This document shows positions 32,777 to 42,312 of a stretch of 64,000 nt of DNA, in pieces. This DNA is from Rhodococcus koreensis (lineage in GTDB: Bacteria > Actinomycetota > Actinomycetes > Mycobacteriales > Mycobacteriaceae), in contig NZ_FNSV01000005.1 in assembly GCF_900105905.1 (NCBI RefSeq), forward strand, positions 7,006,001 to 7,070,000. Direction: 5' to 3'. A model generated the notes under the pieces. The model did not search any database, had not been told where the DNA came from, and saw only the letters and a list, made by a program, of their open reading frames with translations. Numbering within the stretch: position 1 is the first letter of the stretch; each line of letters begins with the position of its first letter. A program made the position numbers and the translations under genes.

Positions 32777-33492
32777 ACCGCGGGCCGTCACTCGTCAGCA
32801 CCGCAAGCGAGGTCCGGATGGACGTCACCCTCTCGACTCCCGACGACATCTGGAGTCCCAGCTGGGACGACCCATTCGAACCGACCGCGGGCGGTGACGA
32901 CGAGTTCGCGGAACTGGCCGAGGCTCTGCGCTCCGTGCAGGAGGCCGTCACCCGCAGTCGCCCGGGTCCGGACGCGGCGAGTCGCGCGGCGCGTACGCTC
33001 CGCGGCCTCGCAGCACGACTGGCGGAGTTCGAGGTCGGTGAGGACGAACAGATCGCCGGCAGGCGCTGGGATCTTCCCGGCCGGGCACAGGCGCTGACGC
33101 CACCCCTCCACGTCGACGAGGTGACCGCGACCCGGGCGCGGGGGCGCGTCACGGTCGGCAGATTCCATTCCGGGCGCTACGCGATGAACGGCGGCGTGAC
33201 GCCGCTGATCTTCGACGAGATACTCGCGCGCCTCGCCAACAGTTCCGGCAGGCACTGGGCACGCACGGCGTACCTGCACGTCAACTACCGAGCCCCCGCG
33301 CCGCTCGGCGTCGAATTGCGCGTGGAGGCGGAGCTGGCCGGGCAGGAGGGCCGCAAGCGATTCCTGCGCGGCGCGATGTATCACGGCGACGTCCTCGTCG
33401 CCGACGTCGACGGACTCTGGATCGAACTGAAACCGGAACAGACACAGAATGTCTCGCTGGCCGTCGGCCGGGGAGCGAAGGAGGGTTCATGA
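32773..33492 (+). CDS. Hotdog-fold thioesterase (PaaI-like) with long N-terminal part
   Basis: This 239-residue protein has about 110 residues of helical N-terminal sequence followed by a hotdog domain (GRFHSGRYAMNGGVTPLIFD, then AYLHVNYRAPAPLGVELRVE). The family hydrolyses acyl-CoA or aryl-CoA esters. The N-terminal extension (DDEFAELAEALRSVQEAVTR) is predicted helical and is not part of the usual 140-residue PaaI unit. It is coupled by GTGA to the preceding gene and by ATGA to the CoA-transferase gene. Confidence 0.8.
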   Translation: MNRGPSLVSTASEVRMDVTLSTPDDIWSPSWDDPFEPTAGGDDEFAELAEALRSVQEAVTRSRPGPDAASRAARTLRGLAARLAEFEVGEDEQIAGRRWDLPGRAQALTPPLHVDEVTATRARGRVTVGRFHSGRYAMNGGVTPLIFDEILARLANSSGRHWARTAYLHVNYRAPAPLGVELRVEAELAGQEGRKRFLRGAMYHGDVLVADVDGLWIELKPEQTQNVSLAVGRGAKEGS

Positions 33493-34739
33493 GTGGGTAC
33501 TCGCTGCTGGACGGCGTTCGGATCCTCGAGGTCGCGCAGCTGGCGCCGTCGTCGCTCGGCGGGCATCTCGCCGATCTGGGTGCGGACGTGATCAAGGTCG
33601 AATCCGGTCCGCTCGGGGATCCCGTGCGCATCGGCGGCAGCCGTGCCGTCGGAGGAGAGGACGGGCCTGCCTTCATGCACCTGCGATGGAATCGCGGAAA
33701 GCGCAGCGTCGCACTCGATCTGCGCACACCCGTAGGCAAGCAGGCGTTCCTCGACCTCGCGCGGTCGTGCGACGCGGTCATCGAGGGCATGCGGGGCGGG
33801 TACCTCGACTGGCTCGGCATCGGCTACGAGCAACTGCGACAGGTGAATCCGAAGATCGTGCTGTGCACGGTGTCGGGCATGGGCACCGACGGACCGTACC
33901 GTGTTCTCGGCACCGGAGGTCCGGTGTTCGACGCGTACGCCGGGCTCCGCGAGGTCGGCACTCCCGCGGAGCCGCCGACCGAGGGGATGGCGGGATCCAC
34001 GACGCCGCCGATCGCGATGTACGCGCTCGGCGCGTACGGGGCGATGGGCCTGCTCGCGGCGCTGCACAAGGCCGGCGCCACCGGTACCGGCTGTCACGTC
34101 GAGGTGGCGGGCATCGACGTCGCCGCCGCGTGGATGCCGGACCTGGTGGACGCGGAGTTGAACAGGGACCGCTCGATTCCCCGGCCGACCTGGCTGCCGG
34201 ACGGCCGGCTGCCCGACTGGCCACGGCTCGAGGCCTACCGCACCAGCGACGGCGAGGCGATCCTGTTCGGGTCGCACGTGGAGAAGTTCTGGCACAACTT
34301 CCTGGTCGCGGTCGGACGCCAGGACCTGATCGACGTCGACCTCACCGGCACCGACGACGGTGCCCCCGCCCGCGCGGACCTGGTGTGGCGCGCGCTGACG
34401 GAGATCTTCGCGCAGCGCACCCGCGCCGAGTGGGTGCAGCTGTTTCTCGAACACGGCATCGCGGGAGGCCCGGTCAACAGCGTGGCCGACATGCTCGACG
34501 ACCCGCACTTCCGGGCGCGGGACAACACCTACCGGGTCGACTACCCGGGGGTCGGCGAGCTCGAGTTCGTGGTCAGCCCCGTGCGCGTCGCCGGGGAGAA
34601 GTTCGCGCCCGCGCTGCCGCCGGTCGTGGGCGCGGACACCGCGGAGGTGCTGCGGACGGTGGCGCGGTACGACACCACGCGGGTCGCCGCGGCAACCGAC
34701 TCGGCGAGCCCTCGGCGCGAGGCACCTCCCGCCGGCTGA
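33489..34739 (+). CDS. CaiB/BaiF family CoA-transferase (copy 1)
   Basis: This 416-residue family III CoA-transferase moves CoA between carboxylic acids through an enzyme-bound aspartyl anhydride. The N-terminal GVRILEVAQLAPSSLGGHLA and DLGADVIKVE, the NRGKRSVALDL motif and GTGCHVEVAGIDVAAAWM near the middle are typical. It is the last gene of the Rieske operon and is followed by a terminator with a T-run. It probably activates the acid produced upstream in the pathway. Confidence 0.92.
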   Translation: MSGYSLLDGVRILEVAQLAPSSLGGHLADLGADVIKVESGPLGDPVRIGGSRAVGGEDGPAFMHLRWNRGKRSVALDLRTPVGKQAFLDLARSCDAVIEGMRGGYLDWLGIGYEQLRQVNPKIVLCTVSGMGTDGPYRVLGTGGPVFDAYAGLREVGTPAEPPTEGMAGSTTPPIAMYALGAYGAMGLLAALHKAGATGTGCHVEVAGIDVAAAWMPDLVDAELNRDRSIPRPTWLPDGRLPDWPRLEAYRTSDGEAILFGSHVEKFWHNFLVAVGRQDLIDVDLTGTDDGAPARADLVWRALTEIFAQRTRAEWVQLFLEHGIAGGPVNSVADMLDDPHFRARDNTYRVDYPGVGELEFVVSPVRVAGEKFAPALPPVVGADTAEVLRTVARYDTTRVAAATDSASPRREAPPAG

Positions 34740-34759
34740 CCGGACGCATTCCGCGGAAG

Positions 34760-34797
34760 CAACACTCACACGAAATACACTGTGTGGGTGTTGTTTT
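34760..34797 (+). terminator. Intrinsic terminator after the CoA-transferase
   Basis: A 12-bp stem (34760-34771 with 34782-34793), one T-G pair, 10-base loop, then TTTT. Confidence 0.85.
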
Positions 34798-34857
34798 CGT
34801 GCGACGGTCCGGTTCTGTCGGGTGCCCGAAATTCCCGAATCGAGCATTGCGCCGTTC

Positions 34858-34874
34858 GCCTACAACTGTTAGGT
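34858..34874. promoter_or_regulatory. 17-bp dyad, site 5 (acyl-CoA synthetase/MFS/Mo operon)
   Basis: GCCTA-CAACTGT-TAGGT, nearly perfect in both halves, 57 bases ahead of the acyl-CoA synthetase start codon. Confidence 0.62.
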
Positions 34875-34930
34875 TTACGGCACACGAAGTGAGGGTGGTC
34901 ACACCCGGCTGACGAGCACGAGGAGCACAG

Positions 34931-36472
34931 ATGAATCTCGCGGACCTGACCCGGTTCTGGGGTAAGACACGTTCGCAGCAGCAGGCCATCGTGTTCGGGG
35001 ACACGGCACAGACCTGGGCCGAGGTCGACGCGATCACCGACGCACTCGCCCGCGGCCTCGCGGCGCGGGGCGTCCGCAAGGGGGACCGGGTGGCGGTGAT
35101 GATGCTCAATCGCCCCGAACTCGCCCACATCATCCTGGCGACCCTCAAGCTCGGCGCCATCAGCGTGCCGCTGAACTTCCGGCTCACCGGCAAGGAGCTG
35201 GCGCCGATGGTGCTCGACTCCGCGCCGCGCGTGGTGATCGTCGAGGACAGCTTCGCGTCGCTGCTCGAGGTCGCCGCCGAGCAGGCGGAGTTCGAGACGT
35301 ACGCGATCGGGGGCAGTGCCCATCCGCCGTACGAGCGGCTGATCGACCCCGGGACCGCACCCGTCGTCGCCATCGACGCCGACGACCCCGGCTTCATCTG
35401 CTACACGTCGGGGACCACCGGCGTGCAGAAGGGCGCCCTGATCACCCACCGCAACGCGATGACTCCGGGCATCTCGCAGTCGATCACGTTCGGCTTCTCG
35501 TCCCGCGACCGGGTGCTGTGCTCCGCCCCGCTGGTGTACACCGGCTCGGTCCTGTCGATCTTCATGCAGCTCGTCGTCGTGCCCGGCGCGACGATGGTCC
35601 TGTTGCGCGAGTACGACCCGGAGATCGCCCTCGACACGTTCGAGCGTGAGCAGATCACGGCCACCACGACCGTCCCCGTGATCTGGGAACGGATGACGAT
35701 GCTGCCCGACTTCGGCACCCGCAAGCTCGCGAAGTTCACGTTCGCCGGCACCGGTGGCGCTCCCGTCAGCCTCGACCTGCTCGACTTCTACCGCTCGCAC
35801 GGCATCCCGCTCACCCAGTGCTACGGCCTGACCGAGGCGTCCGGCATGGTCTCGACGCTCGCCTACGAGGACGCCGTGTCCCGTCCCGGCTTCGCGGGGC
35901 TGCCGCTGGTCGGCACCCACATCCGGATCGGTGATCCGGGAGTCGACACCCCGGCCGGGGAGGTCGGCGAGATCCTGGTCCGCGGCGAGCACGTGCTGCG
36001 GGAGTACTGGAACAAGCCCGAGGCCACCGCGGCGACCCTCGGCGACGGGTGGCTGCGTACCGGCGACCTCGGCATGCAGGACGAGGGCGGATTCCTGAAG
36101 ATCGTCGACCGCAGCAAGGACATGCTGATCTCCGGGGGCCTCAACGTCTACCCCGCCGAGATCGAGAAGGCGTTGCACGGCATCGACGGCCTGGTCGACC
36201 TCGCGGTCATCGGCGTCAAGGACGACCGATGGGGCGAGGTGCCGATGGTGGTGTTCCACAGTGAGCGCCCCGCCGCCGAGATCGTCGCCGACATCGCCGA
36301 GGTCGCCGGCGAGAACCTGGCGAAGTTCAAGCGCCCCAAGCACGCCGTCGCGCTCGGCGAGCCGCTGCCGCGCACGTTCTCCGGAAAGCTCGCGAAACCG
36401 TCTCTGCGCCAGCGGTTCCCCGAGGTGCCCGCCGACGCACTCGCGGTCGACGGCACCGTCACCCCCGTCTAG
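34931..36472 (+). CDS. AMP-dependent acyl-CoA synthetase (copy 1)
   Basis: This 513-residue adenylate-forming ligase activates a carboxylic acid with ATP and CoA. The P-loop-like motif is YTSGTTGVQKGA, then YGLTEASG and WLRTGDLGMQDEGG, with a C-terminal lysine in FSGKLAKPSL. GAGGAG lies ahead of the ATG. It is followed by an aromatic-acid-type transporter and three molybdenum enzymes, suggesting uptake and activation of the same acid. Confidence 0.93.
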   Translation: MNLADLTRFWGKTRSQQQAIVFGDTAQTWAEVDAITDALARGLAARGVRKGDRVAVMMLNRPELAHIILATLKLGAISVPLNFRLTGKELAPMVLDSAPRVVIVEDSFASLLEVAAEQAEFETYAIGGSAHPPYERLIDPGTAPVVAIDADDPGFICYTSGTTGVQKGALITHRNAMTPGISQSITFGFSSRDRVLCSAPLVYTGSVLSIFMQLVVVPGATMVLLREYDPEIALDTFEREQITATTTVPVIWERMTMLPDFGTRKLAKFTFAGTGGAPVSLDLLDFYRSHGIPLTQCYGLTEASGMVSTLAYEDAVSRPGFAGLPLVGTHIRIGDPGVDTPAGEVGEILVRGEHVLREYWNKPEATAATLGDGWLRTGDLGMQDEGGFLKIVDRSKDMLISGGLNVYPAEIEKALHGIDGLVDLAVIGVKDDRWGEVPMVVFHSERPAAEIVADIAEVAGENLAKFKRPKHAVALGEPLPRTFSGKLAKPSLRQRFPEVPADALAVDGTVTPV

Positions 36473-36526
36473 CAAGACCCATCCAGTTCGAGGCTTCATC
36501 TCCCGCGGTTCCCCCCTTCGAGAGGA

Positions 36527-37942
36527 ATGCACGTCGTGGCCCCAACTCGTGAAGTCGACATCTCCCAACTCATCGACGCCGCACCGGTGTCGGCCCTCCA
36601 GAAGCGTGCCATCGCGTTGTGCCTGGCGCTCGCGATCCTCGACGGCATGGACGCCCAGCTGATCGGATTCGCGATTCCCGCGCTGTCCGAGGACTGGGGC
36701 CTGTCCAAGGCCTCGTTCGGGCTGCTGCTGGCGCTCAGCAGCGGCGCGATGGTCGTCGGCAGCCTGCTGTTCGGCCCCGTCGCCGACCGCTGGGGCCGGC
36801 GCCGGGTGATCCTGCTGTGCACCGTGCTGTTCGCGGTGTTCACCCTCGCGTCCGCGTTCGCGCCGTCGATGGGGGTGCTGATCGTGCTGCGCATTCTCGC
36901 CGGAATCGGGCTCGGCGGCGTCACCCCGAACCTGATTGCGCTGACCAGTGAATACAGCCCCGCTCGCAGCCGCTCCACCCTGGTCACCATCGTCGTCGCG
37001 GGCATGTCGCTCGGCGGCTTCCTCGGCGGACTCGCTGCCGCTCAACTGATCCCGGCGTACGGGTGGCAGTCGATCTTCGTGGCCGGCGGCGTCCTCCCGC
37101 TGATCGTGGCGGCGCTCGCGTGGGCCGGGCTGCCGGAATCGGGCAAGTTCCTCGCCTCCCGCGGTGATCACGCCGGCGCCGCGAAGATCCTCTCGGCGAT
37201 CGCACCGCAGGCGGGCATCACCGGATCGGTGACGTTCACCGTGGACGCCGCCGTGGCCACCAGATCGCCTATCCGGGAACTGTTCGCCGGCGGCCGGGCG
37301 CTGGACACGGTGCTGCTGTGGGTCGTGTTCGTCATCAACTTCCTGGTGATCTACTTCCTGTTCGGGTGGATGCCGTCGCTGTTCAGCCAGGCCGGGCAGA
37401 GCCCCTCCCACGCGATCCTCGCCGCGGCGCTGTTCAACCTCGGCGGTATGGCAGGCGCGCTGTCGATCGGGTGGATCACCGACCGCGTCGGCACCGCGTG
37501 GCGCCGGTCCCGGGGCGCGGACGCCGCCTACGCGGTGGTGATGGCCGGCTACACACTCGGCGCCCTGTTCATCGGCGTCGTCGCGATGTTCCTGGCGAAC
37601 TCCACGTTGCTGCTGATCACGATCTGCATCGTCGGATTCGGGATGTCCGGCAGTTCGGCGGGCATCATCGCGATCGCGGCGTCGATCTACCCGGTCGCGG
37701 CACGCTCGACCGGCATCGGCTGGGCCATGGGAATCGGGCGGATCGGGTCCATCGCCGGGCCCACCCTCGGCGCTGCCCTGATCGCGGCCGGGATGGATGC
37801 CCGCACGATCTTCCTGCTGATGATCGTGCCGACCGCCCTCGCCGTCCTCACGCTCGGTGCGCTGTTCGCGCGGGAACGACTGCGCGTTCGCACCGTCGCC
37901 GGGGCCGCGGAGTCGACCGCCGTCACCGCAGAGGCGCACTGA
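36527..37942 (+). CDS. MFS transporter, aromatic acid:H+ symporter (AAHS) type
   Basis: This 471-residue, 12-helix major-facilitator protein carries the AAHS signature near the first helix (AILDGMDAQLIGFAIPALSE), the MFS loop GPVADRWGRRRV and a repeat in the second half (GWITDRVGTAWRRSR). AAHS carriers import benzoate-like or other cyclic acids with protons. It lies 54 bases after the acyl-CoA synthetase and three bases before the first molybdopterin gene, so all are probably one operon. Confidence 0.92.
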   Translation: MHVVAPTREVDISQLIDAAPVSALQKRAIALCLALAILDGMDAQLIGFAIPALSEDWGLSKASFGLLLALSSGAMVVGSLLFGPVADRWGRRRVILLCTVLFAVFTLASAFAPSMGVLIVLRILAGIGLGGVTPNLIALTSEYSPARSRSTLVTIVVAGMSLGGFLGGLAAAQLIPAYGWQSIFVAGGVLPLIVAALAWAGLPESGKFLASRGDHAGAAKILSAIAPQAGITGSVTFTVDAAVATRSPIRELFAGGRALDTVLLWVVFVINFLVIYFLFGWMPSLFSQAGQSPSHAILAAALFNLGGMAGALSIGWITDRVGTAWRRSRGADAAYAVVMAGYTLGALFIGVVAMFLANSTLLLITICIVGFGMSGSSAGIIAIAASIYPVAARSTGIGWAMGIGRIGSIAGPTLGAALIAAGMDARTIFLLMIVPTALAVLTLGALFARERLRVRTVAGAAESTAVTAEAH

Positions 37943-37945
37943 GCC

Positions 37946-40075
37946 ATGCGATCCGTCACGTCGAGGGCCACGTCGTACTGCAGGCTGTGTGCCTCCTCGT
38001 GCGGGGTCCTGCTCGACATCGAGGACGGGCGGATCGCGCGGGTGCTCGGCGACGCCCACCATCCGATCTCCGGCGGCTACACCTGCCCGAAGGGGCGCCG
38101 AGGCGGCGACCTCGTCCACGGGCCGGACCGGCTCACCACCTCGATGCGCCGCACCGCGGCAGGCACCCACGAGCCGGTGCCGGTGGCGCGGGCGGTCACC
38201 GACATCGCGGACCGGCTGCGCGCAATCGTCGACCGGCACGGGCCGGATGCGGTCGCGTTGTTCATGGGGACACAGCAGAACTTCGCCGCACTCACCCCGC
38301 CGATGGCCCGGGCCTGGTTCCGGGGTACCGGCTCGCACAAGCTGTTCTCCACGATGACCATCGACCAATCCGCGAAATGGGTTGTTGCCGAACGGATGGG
38401 AACGTACCTCGGCGGCCGGCAGCGATTCGAGGAAGCAGACGTGTGGTTGCTCGCGGGCACCAACCCCGTCGTCTCCGGCAACGGCGGCGACGGGGACGGC
38501 GCGGTGGTGCAGAACCCGTCCGTCACCCTGAGGGCGGCGCGGGAACGGGGCCTGCGGCTCATCGTCGTCGACCCGCGACGCACCGAGACCGCGGCGCTCG
38601 CCGACATCCACCTGGCACCCCGGCCGGGCACGGACGCAGTGCTGTTCGCCGGTCTCCTGCACGTCGTCCTCACCGAGCGCCTCCACGACGCCGGCTTCTG
38701 CCACCGGTACACGGCCGACCTGGCCGTGCTCGCCGATGCCGTCGCCGGCGCGACCCCCGGCGTCGTGCAGCGGATCTGCGGTATTCCCGCAGCGCGGATC
38801 CGCAACGCGGCACGGGTGTTCGCAGGCGCGGCACGGGGAATGGCGACCAGCGGCACCGGGTTGTGCATGGGCCCGCACTCGAACCTCGCGGAACACCTCG
38901 TCGCGGCACTGAACGTGGTGTGCGGCCGGTATCTGCGGGAGGGGGAGCGGGCCGACGACCGCGCCGTCCTGACCCGGCACCAACCGGCGCGCGCGGAGGT
39001 AGCCCCGGCCACCCGGGCATTCGAACACGGATTCCGCAGCCGGATCGGTGGGGTCCGGGCGATGCGCGGCGAACTGCCGTCCGGCATCCTCGCCGACGAG
39101 ATCCTCGAACCCGGCCCCGACCGGGTGCGGGCGCTGATCGTCTCCGGCGGCAACCCCGCGGCGGCGCTGCCCGACCGCGGGAAAGCGTTGCGCGCGATGC
39201 GATCACTGGACCTGCTGGTGTGCGTCGACCCGCGCATGTCGGACACCGCGCGGCTCGCCGACTACGTGATCGCGCCGACCACGATGTACGAACGTGCCGA
39301 TCACACCGCGATCATGGAACCGTTCTTCCCGCAGCCGTTCGCGCAGTACACCCCCGCGGTCGTGACCGCGCCGCCCGGCGTCGTCGACGACTGGCGATTC
39401 TTCCTCGACCTCGCCGCCGCCTCCGGGCAGCCCGTCAAGTTCGCCGGTCGCATCCTCGACCCCGCCGCGCCACCGACCCCCGAGCAGTTGCTGGCCATGA
39501 TGGCCGAGCGGGGGCGCATCCCGTTCGCGGACCTGGTCGCCGCCCCGCACGGACACCTCGCCGGACGCAGCGGCGCCGTCGTCGGTCCGGCGGCCGAGGA
39601 GAATGCCGGGCACCGCCTGACACTGATGCCCGAGGACGTGCGCGCCGAACTGCACGCAGCGCTGACGGACCGGGCCGTCGCAGCACAGTTCCCGCTCCTG
39701 TTGACGGTGCGGCGGATCCGGGAGGCCGTCAACTCCACCGGCACCCGCGTGCCCGGACTCGTTCCCGGTGGCGCCAACCCCGCGAGCCTGCACCCGGACG
39801 ACCTCGCCGCCGTGGGCATCGCCGACGGGCAGGCGGTGACCGTGCGCTCGGCGTCCGGGCACCTGCGTGCGACCGCGCGGGCGGACGCCACACTGGCCCG
39901 CGGCACCGTGTCGATGACGCACTGCTTCGGGAGCGTCGACCCGCGCGACGACGTCGGAGTGAACGTGAACGCGCTGACCGGAACCGGTGACGGCGTCCAG
40001 TCGATCAACGCGATGCCCACCATGACCGCGGTTCCCGTCGCGGTCGAGCCCACCACCATCGAACAGGACGTGTGA
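37946..40075 (+). CDS. Molybdopterin oxidoreductase 1 (DMSO-reductase family)
   Basis: This 709-residue bis-MGD enzyme has an N-terminal 4Fe-4S site (C12, C15, C19, C47), the molybdopterin domains and the C-terminal dinucleotide-binding domain (GTRVPGLVPGGANPASLHPD). In the segment where the family carries its Cys, Ser or Sec metal ligand, I see S135-TMTID-QSAK: no Cys or Sec, but D140 and K144 shared with the two other Mo proteins here. There is no twin-arginine signal, so the enzyme is cytoplasmic. The substrate is unknown. The stop overlaps the next start (GTGATG). Confidence 0.9.
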   Translation: MRSVTSRATSYCRLCASSCGVLLDIEDGRIARVLGDAHHPISGGYTCPKGRRGGDLVHGPDRLTTSMRRTAAGTHEPVPVARAVTDIADRLRAIVDRHGPDAVALFMGTQQNFAALTPPMARAWFRGTGSHKLFSTMTIDQSAKWVVAERMGTYLGGRQRFEEADVWLLAGTNPVVSGNGGDGDGAVVQNPSVTLRAARERGLRLIVVDPRRTETAALADIHLAPRPGTDAVLFAGLLHVVLTERLHDAGFCHRYTADLAVLADAVAGATPGVVQRICGIPAARIRNAARVFAGAARGMATSGTGLCMGPHSNLAEHLVAALNVVCGRYLREGERADDRAVLTRHQPARAEVAPATRAFEHGFRSRIGGVRAMRGELPSGILADEILEPGPDRVRALIVSGGNPAAALPDRGKALRAMRSLDLLVCVDPRMSDTARLADYVIAPTTMYERADHTAIMEPFFPQPFAQYTPAVVTAPPGVVDDWRFFLDLAAASGQPVKFAGRILDPAAPPTPEQLLAMMAERGRIPFADLVAAPHGHLAGRSGAVVGPAAEENAGHRLTLMPEDVRAELHAALTDRAVAAQFPLLLTVRRIREAVNSTGTRVPGLVPGGANPASLHPDDLAAVGIADGQAVTVRSASGHLRATARADATLARGTVSMTHCFGSVDPRDDVGVNVNALTGTGDGVQSINAMPTMTAVPVAVEPTTIEQDV

Positions 40076-42312
40076 TGACGACGGCAGAACCGATCGCCGG
40101 GCACCGGATCTGCCCGCTGTGCGAGTCGACCTGCGGGCTGCTGGTCGAACTCGACGGTCGCGCCATCACGAGGGTCGCGCCGAACCCCGACGATGTGATG
40201 AGCGCTGGGCACAGCTGCGCGAAGGGGCTCGGCCTCGGGCGCATCGAGGGCGACCCGGACCGGATCCGGACCCCACTCCTGCGCACCGCGGGCGGTACAT
40301 TCCGCGAGGCCACCTGGGACGAGGCGTTCGCCGAGATCGAGCGTCGGCTACCGGAGTTCGTCACCGGTGACCCGGGCAGCTGCGCCGTCTACCACGGGAA
40401 TCCGGCCGCCCACCACCTGGATTCGACGTTCTACCTGGGTGAGCTGATCGGTGCGGTCGGTACCCGGAACATCTACTCGCCGGCCAGCGTCGACACCTGG
40501 CCGAAGAACCTTGCGCACATGCTGCTGTACGGCACCGGGCTGGGAATGAGCCTGCCCGACCTCGACCGCACCGAATACCTGCTGATCCTCGGTTCTAATC
40601 CGATGGTCTCCAACGGCAGCACCGTCACCGCCCCCGGCATGCACCACCGCCTGCAGGCGTTGCGTGAGCGGGGCGGCATCCTCGTCGTGGTGGATCCGGT
40701 CCGCACCCGCACCGCCGAGGTCGCGGATCTGCACGTGCCGATCCGGCCCGGGACCGACGCCCTGTTCCTGCTCGGGGTGCTGTCCGTCATCGCGTCCGAG
40801 GGGCTGTCCCGACCCGATCGGGTGCCTGCGGTGGTGGACGGCTTGGACGCCGTGCTCGCCATGGCGGCGGACGTCGACCCCCACGCCGTCGCCGCCGCGT
40901 GCGGGATCGACGCCGATATGATCCGCGCGGTCGCGCGGGGGTTCGCGGGCGCGCCTGCAGCGGTGGCGCATTCACGGATAGGGACGTGCATGCAGGAGTT
41001 CGGCACCCTCGCGAACTGGCTGGTCGAGGTGCTCACCATCGTCACCGGCAACCTGGACCGGCCCGGAGGGGCGATGTTCGCGCTGCCGCCGGCCGGCGGG
41101 CAGAACACCTGGCCGGTGACCAGACCGCCGAAGCTGATGTTCGACCGGTGGCGTTCGCGAGTGCGGGGGCTGCCGGAGGCGATGGGGGAGTTGCCCGCGG
41201 TGTGCTTCGCCGAGGAGATCCTCACGCCCGGACCGGGCCGTACCCGGGCGCTGATCACCCTGGCCGGGAACCCGGCCCGCTCCCTGCCCAACAGTGGGGC
41301 GATCGAGGAGGCGCTCGGCGCCCTCGACTTCATGGTGTCGGTGGACTGCTACCTCAACGAGACCACCCGCCACGCCGACGTGATCCTGCCGCCGCCACCG
41401 CTGGCGACCCGCGGCCACCACGACGTGACGCTGGCGCACTTCCAGATCCGGAACGTCGCGCGGTACACCCCACCCCTGCTCGACCTCGCCGACGGTGAGC
41501 AGGCGGAATGGCAGATCCTGCTGCGGATCGCCGCGATCGCCCAGGGAACCCCGCACCGCCCGGTCGAGGAGATGGACGACGAGGTGGCGGCCGTCGCCGC
41601 CAGGCGCGCCGCGAAACTCGCCGGCTGCGAGGCGGTACAGGCACTGCACGCCGTCACCGGCCGGCGCGGCCCTCAGCGACTGCTGGACTTGCGTCTGCGC
41701 AGCGGACCCTACGGCGACCGTTTCGGGCTGGACCCGGACGGGCTGACTCTTGCACTGCTGGAGGCCAACCCGGACGGCATCGACTACGGGCCGCTGACAC
41801 CGCGCGTCCCGGAGGTGTTGCGCACCCCGGACGGGCGGATCGACCTGATGCCGGAGATGATCGTCGGGGATCTGCCGCGGGTGCGGGCGAGCATGACCCG
41901 GGCCGCCCCGGATCTGCTGCTGATCAACCGGCGTCAGCGTCGTGGCATGAATTCGTGGCTGCACAATGCCCTGCCCCAACCGGACGACGGCCAGTGCGCC
42001 CTGCTGATCAGCCCACGCGATGCGGCCGAGCGCGGCCTGGTCGGCGGCGACCGGGTGGCGGTGACGTCCAAGGTCACCACCGTGACGGCCGAACTGCGAA
42101 TCGACGACGCGTTGCGTCCGGGAGTGGTGAGCATGCCCCACGGGTGGGGCCACGACGGGCCCGGCCTGCGAACGTCCCGGTCGGCGTCGGTCCCGGGCAG
42201 CAACTACAACGCGCTGGTGGACGACACCACCGACCTCGAGGCGCTGACGGCGTCCCCGATCTTCAACGGCGTCCCGGTCACCGTGACGCGCACCAGCGAG
42301 GAGCATCCCTGA
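40072..42312 (+). CDS. Molybdopterin oxidoreductase 2 (DMSO-reductase family)
   Basis: This protein of about 746 residues is of the same family as its neighbour but clearly divergent. The 4Fe-4S site is C14, C17, C21, C49, and the presumed metal-ligand block is S136-PASVD-TWPK with D141 and K145. The MGD-binding LILGSNPMVSNGS and LITLAGNPARSLPNSG loops are intact, and the C-terminal domain has RRQRRGMNSWLHN. It begins with GTG-ATG overlapping the previous stop; either codon may be used. The single-base overlap TGATG leads into the ferredoxin-reductase gene. Confidence 0.9.
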   Translation: MMTTAEPIAGHRICPLCESTCGLLVELDGRAITRVAPNPDDVMSAGHSCAKGLGLGRIEGDPDRIRTPLLRTAGGTFREATWDEAFAEIERRLPEFVTGDPGSCAVYHGNPAAHHLDSTFYLGELIGAVGTRNIYSPASVDTWPKNLAHMLLYGTGLGMSLPDLDRTEYLLILGSNPMVSNGSTVTAPGMHHRLQALRERGGILVVVDPVRTRTAEVADLHVPIRPGTDALFLLGVLSVIASEGLSRPDRVPAVVDGLDAVLAMAADVDPHAVAAACGIDADMIRAVARGFAGAPAAVAHSRIGTCMQEFGTLANWLVEVLTIVTGNLDRPGGAMFALPPAGGQNTWPVTRPPKLMFDRWRSRVRGLPEAMGELPAVCFAEEILTPGPGRTRALITLAGNPARSLPNSGAIEEALGALDFMVSVDCYLNETTRHADVILPPPPLATRGHHDVTLAHFQIRNVARYTPPLLDLADGEQAEWQILLRIAAIAQGTPHRPVEEMDDEVAAVAARRAAKLAGCEAVQALHAVTGRRGPQRLLDLRLRSGPYGDRFGLDPDGLTLALLEANPDGIDYGPLTPRVPEVLRTPDGRIDLMPEMIVGDLPRVRASMTRAAPDLLLINRRQRRGMNSWLHNALPQPDDGQCALLISPRDAAERGLVGGDRVAVTSKVTTVTAELRIDDALRPGVVSMPHGWGHDGPGLRTSRSASVPGSNYNALVDDTTDLEALTASPIFNGVPVTVTRTSEEHP

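Noticed and set aside
34766..39028. A 1420-codon open frame on the minus strand
   Set aside because: It covers well-defined acyl-CoA synthetase, MFS and molybdopterin genes on the plus strand and its translation is His/Arg/Gly-rich with no domain; it is a high-GC shadow frame.
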